From positions 1-64,000 of the forward strand of contig CALSPA010000009.1 of the NCBI GenBank assembly GCA_943788115.1: a DNA stretch of 64,000 bases. Reading direction: 5' to 3'. The notes beneath the pieces were generated by a model, which was not told where the DNA came from, did not search any database, and saw only the letters and a list, made by a program, of their open reading frames with translations. The DNA is from an uncultured Flavobacteriales bacterium. GTDB lineage: Bacteria > Bacteroidota > Bacteroidia > Flavobacteriales_D > Parvicellaceae. The position numbers and the translations under genes were made by a program. Positions 7,965 to 16,966 of the stretch are shown in pieces (the first letter of the stretch is position 1; the number at the start of each line of letters is the position of its first letter).

Positions 7965-9446
7965 TTAATTTCTTTTCCAAAAATGTGGAGTAAACAAAAC
8001 CGCAACAGTAAATAGTTCCAGCCTTCCCATAAGCATTAACAATGCAAGTAACCATTTACAAATATCTGGCAATGATGAGTAACTATTTGAGGGGCCAACA
8101 TTTTCTATTCCTGGGCCAACATTACTTAATGCAGATGCAACAGAACTCATAGAAGTTAAAAAATCTACACCTAAAGCTGTCATAAAGATTGCTCCGAAAG
8201 TGAAAATAAATAGATATAAGAAAATAAAAGCCAATAAATTATAGATAATATGACTTGATACAGATTCTTTGTTTAATTGCACAGGTATTATTGCTTTTGG
8301 ATGAAGTCTTCTTTTAAATTCTAGAAACCCATTTTTCATAAGCAATACAATTCTTACAATCTTAATACCACCACTTGTGCTTCCTGCAGATGCACCAGAA
8401 AAAAGCAATAAGAAGAAAATAAAAGTAACGAATGGTCCCCAAAGAGTATAGTCTGCAGTTGAAAATCCAGTGGTAGTTATTATTGAAACTACTTGAAAAA
8501 CTATCTCTCTAAAACCGTGCAAGAAGGTTGATGTTCTATCTTGAAAAAATAAAACACAGCTTAGTACAACAACAAGACCCAAAACAGACATTAAGTACCA
8601 TTTAAATTCATCGTTATTAATTATTTTTTTAAATTTTAGTTTTAAGCCAAAATAAAGAAGGGTGAAATTGGTGCCTGCTAATAACATAAAAACTACAATA
8701 ACTGTTTCAACATATACATTATTAAATGCGGCAACACTAGCTTGTTTTGTTGAAAAACCACCAGTAGAAGTTGTTGTCATACTATGATTTATTGCATCAA
8801 AAAAATTTAAACCACAACACATTAAAATTATAGTTTCAATAATAGTCAAAGAGAGATAAATAAGCCATAATCTTTTTGCTGTTTCTTTTATTCTTGGGTG
8901 AATTTTATCTTTAGTTGGGCCAGGAGCTTCAGCAACAAAAAGCTCCATGCCTCCAATACCCAATAATGGTAGGATTGCTATAGTTAAAACAATGATTCCC
9001 ATTCCTCCAATCCATTGTGTCATACTCCTCCAAAACAATATTGCTTTAGGAAGAGATTCTATATCATCTAAAATGGAAGATCCTGTTGTAGTAAACCCAG
9101 ACATGGTTTCAAAAAAGGCATCTGTGAAATTGGGTATTGCTCCAGAAAGAATAAATGGCAAGCAGCCAAATAAACTCATACAAATCCAGCCACAAACAAC
9201 AATTAAATATCCGTCTCTCTTTCTAATTTCTGCATTTTTATATTCTTTAGTGAAAATCTTCATTAAGGATCCACATAGCAATGTAATACCACTACTAATT
9301 AGTATATCTGAATATACTTTAGAAATTAAATCTTCTTGATAATACAATGAAAAAGGCAATGAGAAAAGCATTAAAATTCCATTAATAATTAGCAATGTGC
9401 CTATTACATTAAGAATAACTCCTCCATTTAAAATCTTTTTTGTCAT
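7965..9446 (-). CDS. trkH: Potassium uptake protein TrkH/TrkG (membrane subunit)
   Basis: This 493-residue polytopic inner-membrane protein has the four selectivity-filter P-loops of the TrkH/KtrB family: TTTGSS, TTTSTGGFST, TTTGFSTADY and the final SNVGPGIENVGP loop. It is K+-translocating and gated by the cytoplasmic TrkA ring. It starts on the base after the trkA stop (TAAATG on the minus strand), a tightly coupled operon arrangement. Confidence 0.93.
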   Translation of the reverse strand: MTKKILNGGVILNVIGTLLIINGILMLFSLPFSLYYQEDLISKVYSDILISSGITLLCGSLMKIFTKEYKNAEIRKRDGYLIVVCGWICMSLFGCLPFILSGAIPNFTDAFFETMSGFTTTGSSILDDIESLPKAILFWRSMTQWIGGMGIIVLTIAILPLLGIGGMELFVAEAPGPTKDKIHPRIKETAKRLWLIYLSLTIIETIILMCCGLNFFDAINHSMTTTSTGGFSTKQASVAAFNNVYVETVIVVFMLLAGTNFTLLYFGLKLKFKKIINNDEFKWYLMSVLGLVVVLSCVLFFQDRTSTFLHGFREIVFQVVSIITTTGFSTADYTLWGPFVTFIFFLLLFSGASAGSTSGGIKIVRIVLLMKNGFLEFKRRLHPKAIIPVQLNKESVSSHIIYNLLAFIFLYLFIFTFGAIFMTALGVDFLTSMSSVASALSNVGPGIENVGPSNSYSSLPDICKWLLALLMLMGRLELFTVAVLFTPHFWKRN

Positions 9447-10787
9447 TTATTGAAAGAATTTTTCAATTTTATGGATAGATTCTGTCAATGAAAAAACAAT
9501 TGCTTTATCTTGACTTTGAAGTTGGAAGTCTCCAAAAGGTATAATTCCTTTTCCTTTTCTTATAACTCCTGCTATATTAGAAGTTTTAGGAAATTTAAGG
9601 TCTTTAATTGGTGCTTTGGTAACTTTAGATTTTGGATTGACAATAAACTCAATTATTTCAGCATCAACTCCGTGAAGTGATGCAACTGATGAGACATTAC
9701 CTTTTCTAACGTATTTAAAAATATTACTTGCAGCAATTATTTTTTTATTGATTAAAGTATCAACACCAATGGCTTGAGATAAATGTATATAGTCAATGTT
9801 TTCAACTCTAGCAATGGTTTTTTTTACTCCATGATTTTTGGCTACTAAAGAAGACATAATATTCATTTCAGAATCTGCTGTTACAGTTACAAAAGCATCC
9901 ATATCTCTTAGACCTTCATCTTCTAATTGCTTGACATCATGGCCGTCTAAATTAATTACAAGTGTTCGTTTAAGCATGCCAGCTATAACTTCGCATCTTT
10001 CTTTATCTTTTTCAACAAGAGTAACATTAAAATTACTTTCTAATAATTCAGCAGCGTAAACTCCAATTCTACTGCCTCCAAGAATCATAATATCTTTTAT
10101 TTTAAAAGATTCTTTGCCGCATACTTTTATTATGGAATCAATAGATTCTTGATTAGAAATAAAATAAACTATATCATTTGAAAGCAATACGGTATCGTTC
10201 TTTATCATAATAGTTTCTTCATTTCTGTGAAGAGCTATTGGTTTAAATGATAAATCAGGATTTAAATAAGAGCTTTCTTTAATTGTTTTATCTACAAGAG
10301 GTGAATTTTTATCTACACAAATTCCAAAGACTGTTAATTTGCCATTTTCAAATTCAAGATCATCTGTAAAAACAGCTCTATGAATTAACCTTTCGATTTC
10401 CATAGTAGCAAGATGAGTAGGGGATATAAGTGTGTCAATACCTAAATCATTGTAAAATTGTTCTTTATTGTTTTTAATGATGTCAACATCATTTATTCTT
10501 GCAATTGTTCTTTTAGCACCGAATTTTTTTGCAAGCATACAAACTAACATATTGGTTTCTTCACTAGAGGTAACGGCAATAATTAAATCACAACTTGAAA
10601 CAGTTGCTTTTTCCATTACTTCAATAGATTTTGCATCACCATGAATTGTAAAGACATCAATTTGAGAGGCAACAAATTGTAACCTTTCTTCATTTTTATC
10701 CAGCAAATAAATATCCTGGGCTTCAGAAGACAGCATTTTAGCAAGATGGAAACCAACATTTCCTGCTCCAGCAATGATAATTTTCAT
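9447..10787 (-). CDS. trkA: Trk system potassium uptake regulatory protein TrkA
   Basis: The 446-residue cytoplasmic protein has two RCK modules. The first Rossmann motif IIIAGAGNVGFHLAKML is at residues 3-19 and the second, MILGGSRIGVYAAELL, is at about residues 234-250. Each is followed by a TrkA-C domain (FGICVDKNSPLVDKTI; AEIIEFIVNPKSKVT). It binds NAD(H)/ATP and gates TrkH. It is the first gene of the trkA-trkH-miaE-yqgE run, with a good promoter element 22 bp upstream. Confidence 0.94.
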   Translation of the reverse strand: MKIIIAGAGNVGFHLAKMLSSEAQDIYLLDKNEERLQFVASQIDVFTIHGDAKSIEVMEKATVSSCDLIIAVTSSEETNMLVCMLAKKFGAKRTIARINDVDIIKNNKEQFYNDLGIDTLISPTHLATMEIERLIHRAVFTDDLEFENGKLTVFGICVDKNSPLVDKTIKESSYLNPDLSFKPIALHRNEETIMIKNDTVLLSNDIVYFISNQESIDSIIKVCGKESFKIKDIMILGGSRIGVYAAELLESNFNVTLVEKDKERCEVIAGMLKRTLVINLDGHDVKQLEDEGLRDMDAFVTVTADSEMNIMSSLVAKNHGVKKTIARVENIDYIHLSQAIGVDTLINKKIIAASNIFKYVRKGNVSSVASLHGVDAEIIEFIVNPKSKVTKAPIKDLKFPKTSNIAGVIRKGKGIIPFGDFQLQSQDKAIVFSLTESIHKIEKFFQ

Positions 10788-10808
10788 TTAACTGATTTTA
10801 ATTGACGA

Positions 10809-10816
10809 CAAATATA
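10809..10816 (-). promoter_or_regulatory. Predicted -7 element for trkA (TATATTTG on minus strand)
   Basis: This is an exact TAnnTTTG match on the minus strand, 22 bases upstream of the trkA ATG. The predicted leader is about 15 bases. No clear -33 TTG is seen at ideal spacing. Confidence 0.5.
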
Positions 10817-10874
10817 TCGATATCTATTGATTAATAAATAAATAGTAAATAATTGAAATACTTAAAATTTAATT

Positions 10875-12002
10875 TTAAGCTGATAATGCTTCAGATTCAT
10901 TTAAATCCGAATTAATAATGTTTTGAAGTGGTCTAAAATGAAGAATTAGATTTGGCCATCTATTTTCATATTGTTGAACTAAATCACAAACATTCTGAGC
11001 ATATTTTTTTAAATTGAAAGTTATTGAAGCTGGTGTCACGCTTGGATCACAACACTTACCAACAGTAGTTCCATTTATTTTCCAACCATTATTTAATACT
11101 ATTTTGGTAGCCAGCTCATATCTATCTAAAAATTCTAGAATATTGGAGTGCTTACTAAATACTTTAGTATTTGAAGGTTCATTATTATAAGAGTCCCAAG
11201 CAAAATGATTTCTTTTTAAAATTATTTTACCATTTTTCAACATCGATGTATTGTAAGCAATCAAAACAGCTTTTTCAAAAGTAGTTTCAATGATATGGAT
11301 GTTTTGATTAAGTTCAATTATATCTTTAATGATATTTTGAGCAATTTCAATTTTTAATGAAAGTTTAATTTCCCATTTTCTTTTAAGAGAGTCTATAAAT
11401 AATTGAATTGTTTTTGAAGCATTTTCAATTATTAATTTGTTTTGATTTTCAAGGTTGTCAATTTTTTTCAGCTGTGAATCATAACTTTGATTCACAAGTT
11501 GTAAAGTCTTGAAGTTATTATAATCTGTTTTCAATTTTGAAGACAGCATTACATTAAAAATATTACCTATTAATGCCTTATCTGTTGAATTAACAGGGTT
11601 AGAGCTTTTAGTTAGCCCAAAGCAATGAATACCAGAAATCTCGATTATCAAAACATCATGTAGGTGATCAATAGGTGAAAGGAATTTTAAAACTAACCAT
11701 GAATTCGCAGCTTCATCTTCTAATTTCAATTGCTGAATTTGCAATTCATTTTTATTAATAAAAGAAAGCATTTTACTATTAATCCAAGAAAGGTGAATTG
11801 CTTGATTTCTAAATTTTTGAAGTAGTGCAATTTTTTTCGAAATGGAAACAGAATTTATATTGTTAGCTGAAAGTTCAATTAGGGTTAATCTTTTTTCATA
11901 GTTACAAAAAATGCCATAAGCATTTTTGATTCCCTCAACATCACATTTCAGGTATTCAATTAAGTTTTGAATAGGATGCTTTAAAAATGAATATTGTAAC
12001 AT
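10875..12002 (-). CDS. Unknown 375-residue cytoplasmic protein, possible sensor/DNA-binding protein
   Basis: I do not recognise this protein with confidence. No signal peptide or membrane segment is seen. Residues about 20-170 are mixed alpha/beta with ILIEISGIHCFGL and LIELSANNI strands, compatible with a GAF/PAS-like fold. Residues about 180-215 look like coiled coil (YDSQLKKIDNLENQNKLI). The C-terminal 80 residues are helical, with KINGTTVGKCCDPSVTPASI followed by TFNLKKYAQNVCDL, which could be a helix-turn-helix. It reads away from a 535-bp gap carrying repeated TTAAGT motifs and two tiny ORFs, so autoregulation there is possible. All of this is inference. Confidence 0.6.
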   Translation of the reverse strand: MLQYSFLKHPIQNLIEYLKCDVEGIKNAYGIFCNYEKRLTLIELSANNINSVSISKKIALLQKFRNQAIHLSWINSKMLSFINKNELQIQQLKLEDEAANSWLVLKFLSPIDHLHDVLIIEISGIHCFGLTKSSNPVNSTDKALIGNIFNVMLSSKLKTDYNNFKTLQLVNQSYDSQLKKIDNLENQNKLIIENASKTIQLFIDSLKRKWEIKLSLKIEIAQNIIKDIIELNQNIHIIETTFEKAVLIAYNTSMLKNGKIILKRNHFAWDSYNNEPSNTKVFSKHSNILEFLDRYELATKIVLNNGWKINGTTVGKCCDPSVTPASITFNLKKYAQNVCDLVQQYENRWPNLILHFRPLQNIINSDLNESEALSA

Positions 12003-12187
12003 ACAGCTAAATTAAGTAAAAAATTAAGTAAAAACTTAAAATATTTAAAAAACATTAAGTATAAATTTAGTTAACAATAGTAAAAAATTTAGAACTAAAT
12101 AACACTTAAATTTCTTGAAAACCCTTTAATATTCATCTAAATTTATGGAACAAATTAAGAAGTTTAATTAAGTTAAATATTAAGTAA
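12003..12187. repeat. Cluster of TTAAGT hexamers in the divergent intergenic region
   Basis: TTAAGT occurs on the plus strand at 12012, 12024, 12055, 12168 and 12180, and its reverse complement ACTTAA occurs at 12034 and 12104. Two direct pairs (12012/12024 and 12168/12180) have the same 12-bp spacing. The cluster lies between the 375-aa minus-strand gene and two small plus-strand ORFs. It may be a multi-site operator; the extreme AT content makes some copies expected by chance. Confidence 0.4.
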
Positions 12188-12367
12188 ATGCATGGTGCTA
12201 AGAATAAACATAAAGTAATTATAAAAAGAGGAATGAAGTCGATTTTAAAAAAATTAATTCTGACTTTCTTTAATTTTTTAATTCAATATTTATTCTTGTT
12301 TGTAAATAAAATAGAGCTATTGGCATATAATAAGGCTTGTGAGACATTTGGATGTAAAGAAAAATAA
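12188..12367 (+). CDS. Small putative membrane protein (59 aa)
   Basis: This ORF of 59 residues starts at ATG 12188; an internal ATG at 12233 gives 44 residues and has AGAGGA just upstream. The N-terminus is basic (MHGAKNKHKVIIKRGMKS), followed by a hydrophobic helix (LILTFFNFLIQYLFLFV) and a short tail with two cysteines (ACETFGCKEK). A single-pass membrane peptide with a positively charged end is the simplest reading. The next tiny ORF starts two bases after this stop. Coding status is uncertain, but the arrangement is orderly. Confidence 0.4.
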   Translation: MHGAKNKHKVIIKRGMKSILKKLILTFFNFLIQYLFLFVNKIELLAYNKACETFGCKEK

Positions 12368-12368
12368 G

Positions 12369-12506
12369 ATGAGCTGGTTCAAAAAAATAGTGCAAAATTT
12401 AGAAGAAAATCAATCAAAGAATAGTACAATGAAAATGGAATACATAGTTTCACTTCATAAAAAAAACAAATTCAAAACAACTGAAAATATAAATACAAAG
12501 GAATAA
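12369..12506 (+). CDS. Small hydrophilic ORF (45 aa)
   Basis: The ORF begins one base after the TAA of the preceding small ORF (TAAGATG). It starts MSWFKKIVQNLEENQ and is rich in Lys, Asn and Glu, amphipathic at the start and without a membrane segment. No family recognised. It ends 31 bp before the phosphohexomutase ATG, so it could also be part of that gene's leader. Evidence for translation is only the tandem spacing. Confidence 0.35.
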   Translation: MSWFKKIVQNLEENQSKNSTMKMEYIVSLHKKNKFKTTENINTKE

Positions 12507-12537
12507 TAATTAAATTCGCAGGCATAAATTAAAATGT

Positions 12538-13947
12538 ATGTCTACTATAAAATTTGGAACTGACGGTTGGAGAGCTATTATAGCAAAAGAATTCACTGTT
12601 GATAATGTTGCTAGAATTTCACATGCCACAGTTAAGTGGACTCAAAATAATTTTAAAAAACCCTCTATAGTCATTGGGCATGACTGTAGATTTGCTGGTG
12701 ATTTATTTACTGAAGCCGCAGTTAAAGTTTTCATCTCTCAAGGTGTCAAGGTTTACATGGGGAAAGGATTTGTATCAACTCCTATGATTTCATTGGCAGC
12801 ATTAAAACTAAAAGCATCTATTGGAGTTGTAATAACAGCAAGTCACAACCCCCCATCATACAATGGATATAAGTTAAAAGGTCATTATGGTGGTCCACTA
12901 ACATCAGACAAAATACAAGAAGTAGAAGATTTAATTCCTAATGAAAATCCAATTCACCTAGATCAAATTAACATTCAAAATGCTATTGATACTGGCCTTG
13001 TTGAAGTTGTAGATTTTGAGCAAATGTATATTGATGCAGTCGAAAAGTCTTTTGATTTAGAAGCAATTAAAAATTCTGGACTTCATTTTGCTTATGATGC
13101 AATGTATGGTGCTGGTCAAAATGTTATGAAAAGACTTTTACCTAACATGACTTTTTTACATTGTGACTACAATCCATCATTTATGGGACAAGCTCCCGAA
13201 CCTATAGCTAAAAACTTATACGAATTTTCTGACCTAATTAATTCAAGCGGTAAAATTGCTGCTGGATTAGCAACTGATGGTGATGCTGATAGAATTGGCT
13301 TGTTAAACTCAAAAGGTGAATTTATAGATTCGCACCATGTTCTACTATTACTACTTAATTACTTACACAAATTCAAAGGAATGGATGGTAAAGTCGTTGT
13401 TGCAGCATCAACAACTCCTAGAGTAACTGCTTTAGCAGAGAAATGGAACCTTAAACACGATACCGTTCAAATTGGATTTAAGCACATTGCAAAGCAAATG
13501 ATTACAGAAGATGTACTTATTGGTGGTGAAGAATCTGGTGGGATTGCAATAAAAGGACACATTCCAGAAAGAGATGGCATATGGATGGGCTTAGTTATTT
13601 TTGAATATATGGCAAAAACAGGAAAATCTCTAGAGGATTTAATTGCTGAAATATATGAGTTGGTTGGAGAGTTCAAATATTGGAGAGATGATTTACACAT
13701 CAATGAAAAGCTTAAAAAGGAAATTATAAGTAATTGTAAAGCTGGTAATTACAAGAAATTTGGAGATTACACTGTAGAAAGTACTGATACAACCGATGGC
13801 TTTAAATACTTTTTCAATGAAAATGAGTGGTTAATGATACGTCCTTCTGGAACAGAACCTGTTCTAAGATGTTATGCCGAAAGCCATACAGTCGATGATG
13901 CTAAAAAAATATTAGCAAATTGTAAAAAAGAGATTGGAATAAGCTAA
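12538..13947 (+). CDS. Phosphoglucomutase/phosphomannomutase family protein
   Basis: This 469-residue alpha-D-phosphohexomutase carries all four family signatures: phospho-serine loop TASHNPPSYNGYK (Ser102), metal loop DGDADR (about residue 240), sugar loop GGEESGG (about 330) and phosphate-binding RPSGTEP (about 440). It interconverts hexose 1- and 6-phosphates in the cytoplasm. The FGTDGWRAI start is the subfamily common in Flavobacteriia; glucose, mannose or glucosamine phosphate specificity cannot be fixed from sequence alone. Confidence 0.9.
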   Translation: MSTIKFGTDGWRAIIAKEFTVDNVARISHATVKWTQNNFKKPSIVIGHDCRFAGDLFTEAAVKVFISQGVKVYMGKGFVSTPMISLAALKLKASIGVVITASHNPPSYNGYKLKGHYGGPLTSDKIQEVEDLIPNENPIHLDQINIQNAIDTGLVEVVDFEQMYIDAVEKSFDLEAIKNSGLHFAYDAMYGAGQNVMKRLLPNMTFLHCDYNPSFMGQAPEPIAKNLYEFSDLINSSGKIAAGLATDGDADRIGLLNSKGEFIDSHHVLLLLLNYLHKFKGMDGKVVVAASTTPRVTALAEKWNLKHDTVQIGFKHIAKQMITEDVLIGGEESGGIAIKGHIPERDGIWMGLVIFEYMAKTGKSLEDLIAEIYELVGEFKYWRDDLHINEKLKKEIISNCKAGNYKKFGDYTVESTDTTDGFKYFFNENEWLMIRPSGTEPVLRCYAESHTVDDAKKILANCKKEIGIS

Positions 13948-14057
13948 TTCGTCTACATTTTCCATTGATTCATCTATAAATATTAGAACATCATTTGGGT
14001 CATCGATATTTTTTCATAAATTAATACTGAATTCTTGTATTAACTAATATTTATAAT

Positions 14058-15191
14058 TTGATAATAGGTATACCTAGTGAATCAACGGACAGAGAGACTC
14101 GAATTGCTATGTCTCCCTCTGTATCAAAGCTTCTTATCTCCAAAGGTTTCGAAGTTTTAATTGAAAAAGGAGCAGGACTCCAATCTCATTTTTTAGATCT
14201 AGAATATGAAAGTGCTGGTGCAAAAATAGTTTCTAAAGATGAAGCTTATAGTGCTGACATTATTGCAAAGATTAACCCTCCAAATTCTAAAGAAATAAAA
14301 CTTCTAAAGAATGGGAGCGTTTTAATTTCTTTAATGTTTGCAATAACAAATCCAGATCTTATTAAAAATTGTGCTACTCAAGGATTATCTGCCTTTTCTT
14401 TGGACGCTATTCCACGAACATCATTAGCTCAAAGTATGGATGTACTTAGTTCACAAGCAAATTTAGCAGGCTATAAATCTGTGCTTTTAGGAGGTGCTAA
14501 CATGGGAAAAATCTTCCCTATGCTAATGACCTCTGCTGGAACTATTAAACCTTCAACAGTTGTTATTTTTGGTGCTGGAGTTGCTGGTTTACAAGCAATT
14601 GCAACAGCCAAAAGGTTAGGAGCAAATGTGTGGGTTTCTGATATTCGTCCAGAAACTAAAGAACAAGTAGAATCTTTAGGAGGTAAATTCATTGAAGTTG
14701 AAGCAGATGATTCTATTAAAACTGAAGGTGGTTATGTTAAAGGTGTTTCAGATGAATTTCTAAAAAAACAACAGCAGGTGGTAGCTGAAAAATTAGCAAT
14801 TGCCGATTTAGTGATAACAACAGCATTAATCCCTGGAAAGAAAGCACCTTTATTAATTTCTGATCAAATGCTTTCCAACATGAAGCAAGGAACTGTTATT
14901 GTTGACATGGCTGTATCTCAAGGAGGGAATTGTGCTGGAAGTGAGCTCAATAAAACAGTAATAAAAAATGGTGTTAAAATAATTGGCGAGGGGAATCTTC
15001 CTGGAACAATGCCTATAAATGCAAGTGAATTATTTGCTAAAAACATTCACAACTTCTTAATTCATTTAACTTCTGAAAATAAGTTTGATTGGAACATGGA
15101 AGACGAAATAACAAGTGGTTCTTTAATGGTAAAAGAAGGTGAAATAATCCAAGACTATTTAAAAGAAGCACTTTCCACTCAAGCTGTATAA
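14058..15191 (+). CDS. pntAA: NAD(P) transhydrogenase subunit alpha, part 1 (NAD-binding)
   Basis: The 377-residue protein matches domain I of proton-translocating transhydrogenase. It has the alanine dehydrogenase-like N-terminus (IIGIPSESTDRETRIAMSP) and the Rossmann motif IFGAGVAGLQAIATAKRLGA near residue 170, then the family loop KEQVESLGGKFIEV. The start is TTG at 14058; no ATG is available before the conserved region. It is the first gene of pntAA-pntAB-pntB, with gaps of 17 and 6 bp. The complex transfers hydride from NADH to NADP+ using the proton gradient. Confidence 0.92.
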   Translation: MIIGIPSESTDRETRIAMSPSVSKLLISKGFEVLIEKGAGLQSHFLDLEYESAGAKIVSKDEAYSADIIAKINPPNSKEIKLLKNGSVLISLMFAITNPDLIKNCATQGLSAFSLDAIPRTSLAQSMDVLSSQANLAGYKSVLLGGANMGKIFPMLMTSAGTIKPSTVVIFGAGVAGLQAIATAKRLGANVWVSDIRPETKEQVESLGGKFIEVEADDSIKTEGGYVKGVSDEFLKKQQQVVAEKLAIADLVITTALIPGKKAPLLISDQMLSNMKQGTVIVDMAVSQGGNCAGSELNKTVIKNGVKIIGEGNLPGTMPINASELFAKNIHNFLIHLTSENKFDWNMEDEITSGSLMVKEGEIIQDYLKEALSTQAV

Positions 15192-15208
15192 TCTATTATA
15201 ACTAAATC

Positions 15209-15526
15209 ATGGAAGAAATTTTAAAGTTTTTTAACGACAATATGGAAATGGTCTATATTGTAATCTTATCTATTATACTTGGAATAGAAGTAATAGAAAG
15301 TGTCCCTGCAGTTTTACACACTCCACTCATGAGTGGAGCTAATGCAATTCATGGAGTTGTTATTATTGGTGCTATTATAATAATGGGTAATGCAGACCCA
15401 TCTAACACTCTAGCTCTTGTACTTGGCTTTATTGCTGTTGTTTTAGGCACACTAAATGTAGTTGGTGGTTTTGTTGTCACAGATAGAATGCTTGAAATGT
15501 TTAAAAAGAAACCAAACAAAAAATAA
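15209..15526 (+). CDS. pntAB: NAD(P) transhydrogenase subunit alpha, part 2 (membrane)
   Basis: The 105-residue membrane subunit has three hydrophobic helices: VYIVILSIILGIEVI, GVVIIGAIIIMG and ALVLGFIAVVLGTLNVVGGFVVT. The last ends DRMLEMF, as in other split PntA C-terminal halves. It provides part of the proton channel. In E. coli this part is fused to PntAA; here, as in many bacteria, it is separate. Confidence 0.92.
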   Translation: MEEILKFFNDNMEMVYIVILSIILGIEVIESVPAVLHTPLMSGANAIHGVVIIGAIIIMGNADPSNTLALVLGFIAVVLGTLNVVGGFVVTDRMLEMFKKKPNKK

Positions 15527-15532
15527 TTTATT

Positions 15533-16957
15533 ATGGGTTTATATACACTTGAAATATGCTATTTAATAGCATCTATTTGCTACATAATGGGTTTGAAAAT
15601 GATGGCTGGTCCAAAGTCCGCCAGAAATGGAAATCTATTAGCTGCTGGAGGTATGACCTTGGCAATTATTGCAACAATATTTCTTTACAAAAACGATGAG
15701 GGCAACAACTTAGGAAATCAACTATGGATTTTTGGAGGTATTTTACTAGGAACTGTTTTTGGCTGGATGGCGGCTAAAAAAGTTCAAATGACGGCAATGC
15801 CTCAAATGGTTTCTTTATTTAATGGAATGGGTGGTGCATGTGCTGCATTAATTGCACTGGTTGAATTTCCAAAAGCATTGGAACACATGCATGAAAATTG
15901 GAATTCTCTTTTTATGGCTACTATTTTATGTGGCCTTGTAATTGGAAGCACCTCATTTTTTGGAAGCATGGTTGCTTACCTAAAATTAAATGGTAACCTT
16001 AAAAAGGACATTAGATTACCTTTTTATAATGTTTTAAACACTTTATTAATAATTGGCACTATTGGATTAACAGTTTGTTTATCTGGTGGTCATATTCCTA
16101 ATACTGCAGATTTCACTATGTGGACATGGGTTTTATTAGGTGGTGCATCTTTATATGGGATTTTATTTGTTTTACCTATTGGTGGAGCAGATATGCCTGT
16201 TGTTATTTCCCTACTAAATTCATTTACAGGAATGGCTGCAATGTTTGGAGGGTTTTTATACGACAATATGGCAATGCTTACTGGTGGAATCTTAGTTGGT
16301 TCTGCAGGAACTATCCTAACTGTTGTTATGTGCAGAGCAATGAATAGATCACTTAGTAATGTCATTTTCGGTGCCTTTGGTACTGGTGGAAAAGCGGTAT
16401 CTTCATCTGATAATGGGAAGCAAAAATCATATAAAGAAACTAATGCATCTGACTTAGCAGTACTGTTAAATTATTCTCAAAAAGTAATCATTGTTCCTGG
16501 ATATGGTCTTGCTGTGGCTCAGGCTCAACACGTTGTTCATGAAATGGAAGAATTACTTGTAGAAAGGGGAGTGGAAGTAAAATATGCCATTCACCCTGTT
16601 GCTGGTAGAATGCCAGGTCATATGAATGTTTTACTAGCAGAAAGTAATGTAGATTACGATAGGTTAGTAGAAATGGACGACATTAATTCTGAATTCTCTA
16701 CATGCGATGTAGTGATGGTTCTAGGTGCAAATGATGTAGTGAATCCTGCTGCAAAAGAAGACCCAGCATCTCCAATTTACGGAATGCCTATTTTAAATGT
16801 TGAAGATGCTAAATCTACTATTGTAAATAAAAGGAGTATGAATGTGGGTTACGCTGGAATAGACAATGATTTATTCTATAGAGACAAAACATCTATGCTT
16901 TTTGGTGATGCTAAAAAAGTGTTAAATGATATAGTATCTGAGCTAAAGAACCTCTAA
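15533..16957 (+). CDS. pntB: NAD(P) transhydrogenase subunit beta
   Basis: The 474-residue subunit has an N-terminal polytopic membrane domain (residues 1 to about 270) and a C-terminal NADP-binding domain III with VPGYGLAVAQAQHVV, HPVAGRMPGHMNVLLAE and GANDVVNPAA. The final codon and stop lie inside an 18-bp perfect palindrome shared with the convergent DUF4139 gene. Confidence 0.94.
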   Translation: MGLYTLEICYLIASICYIMGLKMMAGPKSARNGNLLAAGGMTLAIIATIFLYKNDEGNNLGNQLWIFGGILLGTVFGWMAAKKVQMTAMPQMVSLFNGMGGACAALIALVEFPKALEHMHENWNSLFMATILCGLVIGSTSFFGSMVAYLKLNGNLKKDIRLPFYNVLNTLLIIGTIGLTVCLSGGHIPNTADFTMWTWVLLGGASLYGILFVLPIGGADMPVVISLLNSFTGMAAMFGGFLYDNMAMLTGGILVGSAGTILTVVMCRAMNRSLSNVIFGAFGTGGKAVSSSDNGKQKSYKETNASDLAVLLNYSQKVIIVPGYGLAVAQAQHVVHEMEELLVERGVEVKYAIHPVAGRMPGHMNVLLAESNVDYDRLVEMDDINSEFSTCDVVMVLGANDVVNPAAKEDPASPIYGMPILNVEDAKSTIVNKRSMNVGYAGIDNDLFYRDKTSMLFGDAKKVLNDIVSELKNL

Positions 16958-16966
16958 TTAGAGGTT
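16949..16966. terminator. Perfect 18-bp palindrome spanning two convergent stop codons
   Basis: AACCTCTAATTAGAGGTT is a perfect inverted repeat. It contains the TAA of pntB (16955-16957) and, abutting it, the TAA of the minus-strand DUF4139 gene (16958-16960). It could form a short hairpin in either transcript, but there is no long T run, so a bidirectional terminator role is only suggested. Confidence 0.4.

Noticed and set aside
12003..12187. Replication origin with DnaA boxes in the AT-rich 12-kb gap
   Set aside because: The repeats are TTAAGT, not the DnaA box TTATNCACA, and no dnaA, dnaN or other origin-linked gene is near.
16120..16347. Plus-strand ORF rich in Trp and Cys inside pntB
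   Set aside because: It is a frame shadow of the pntB membrane domain, which is conserved in its own frame.
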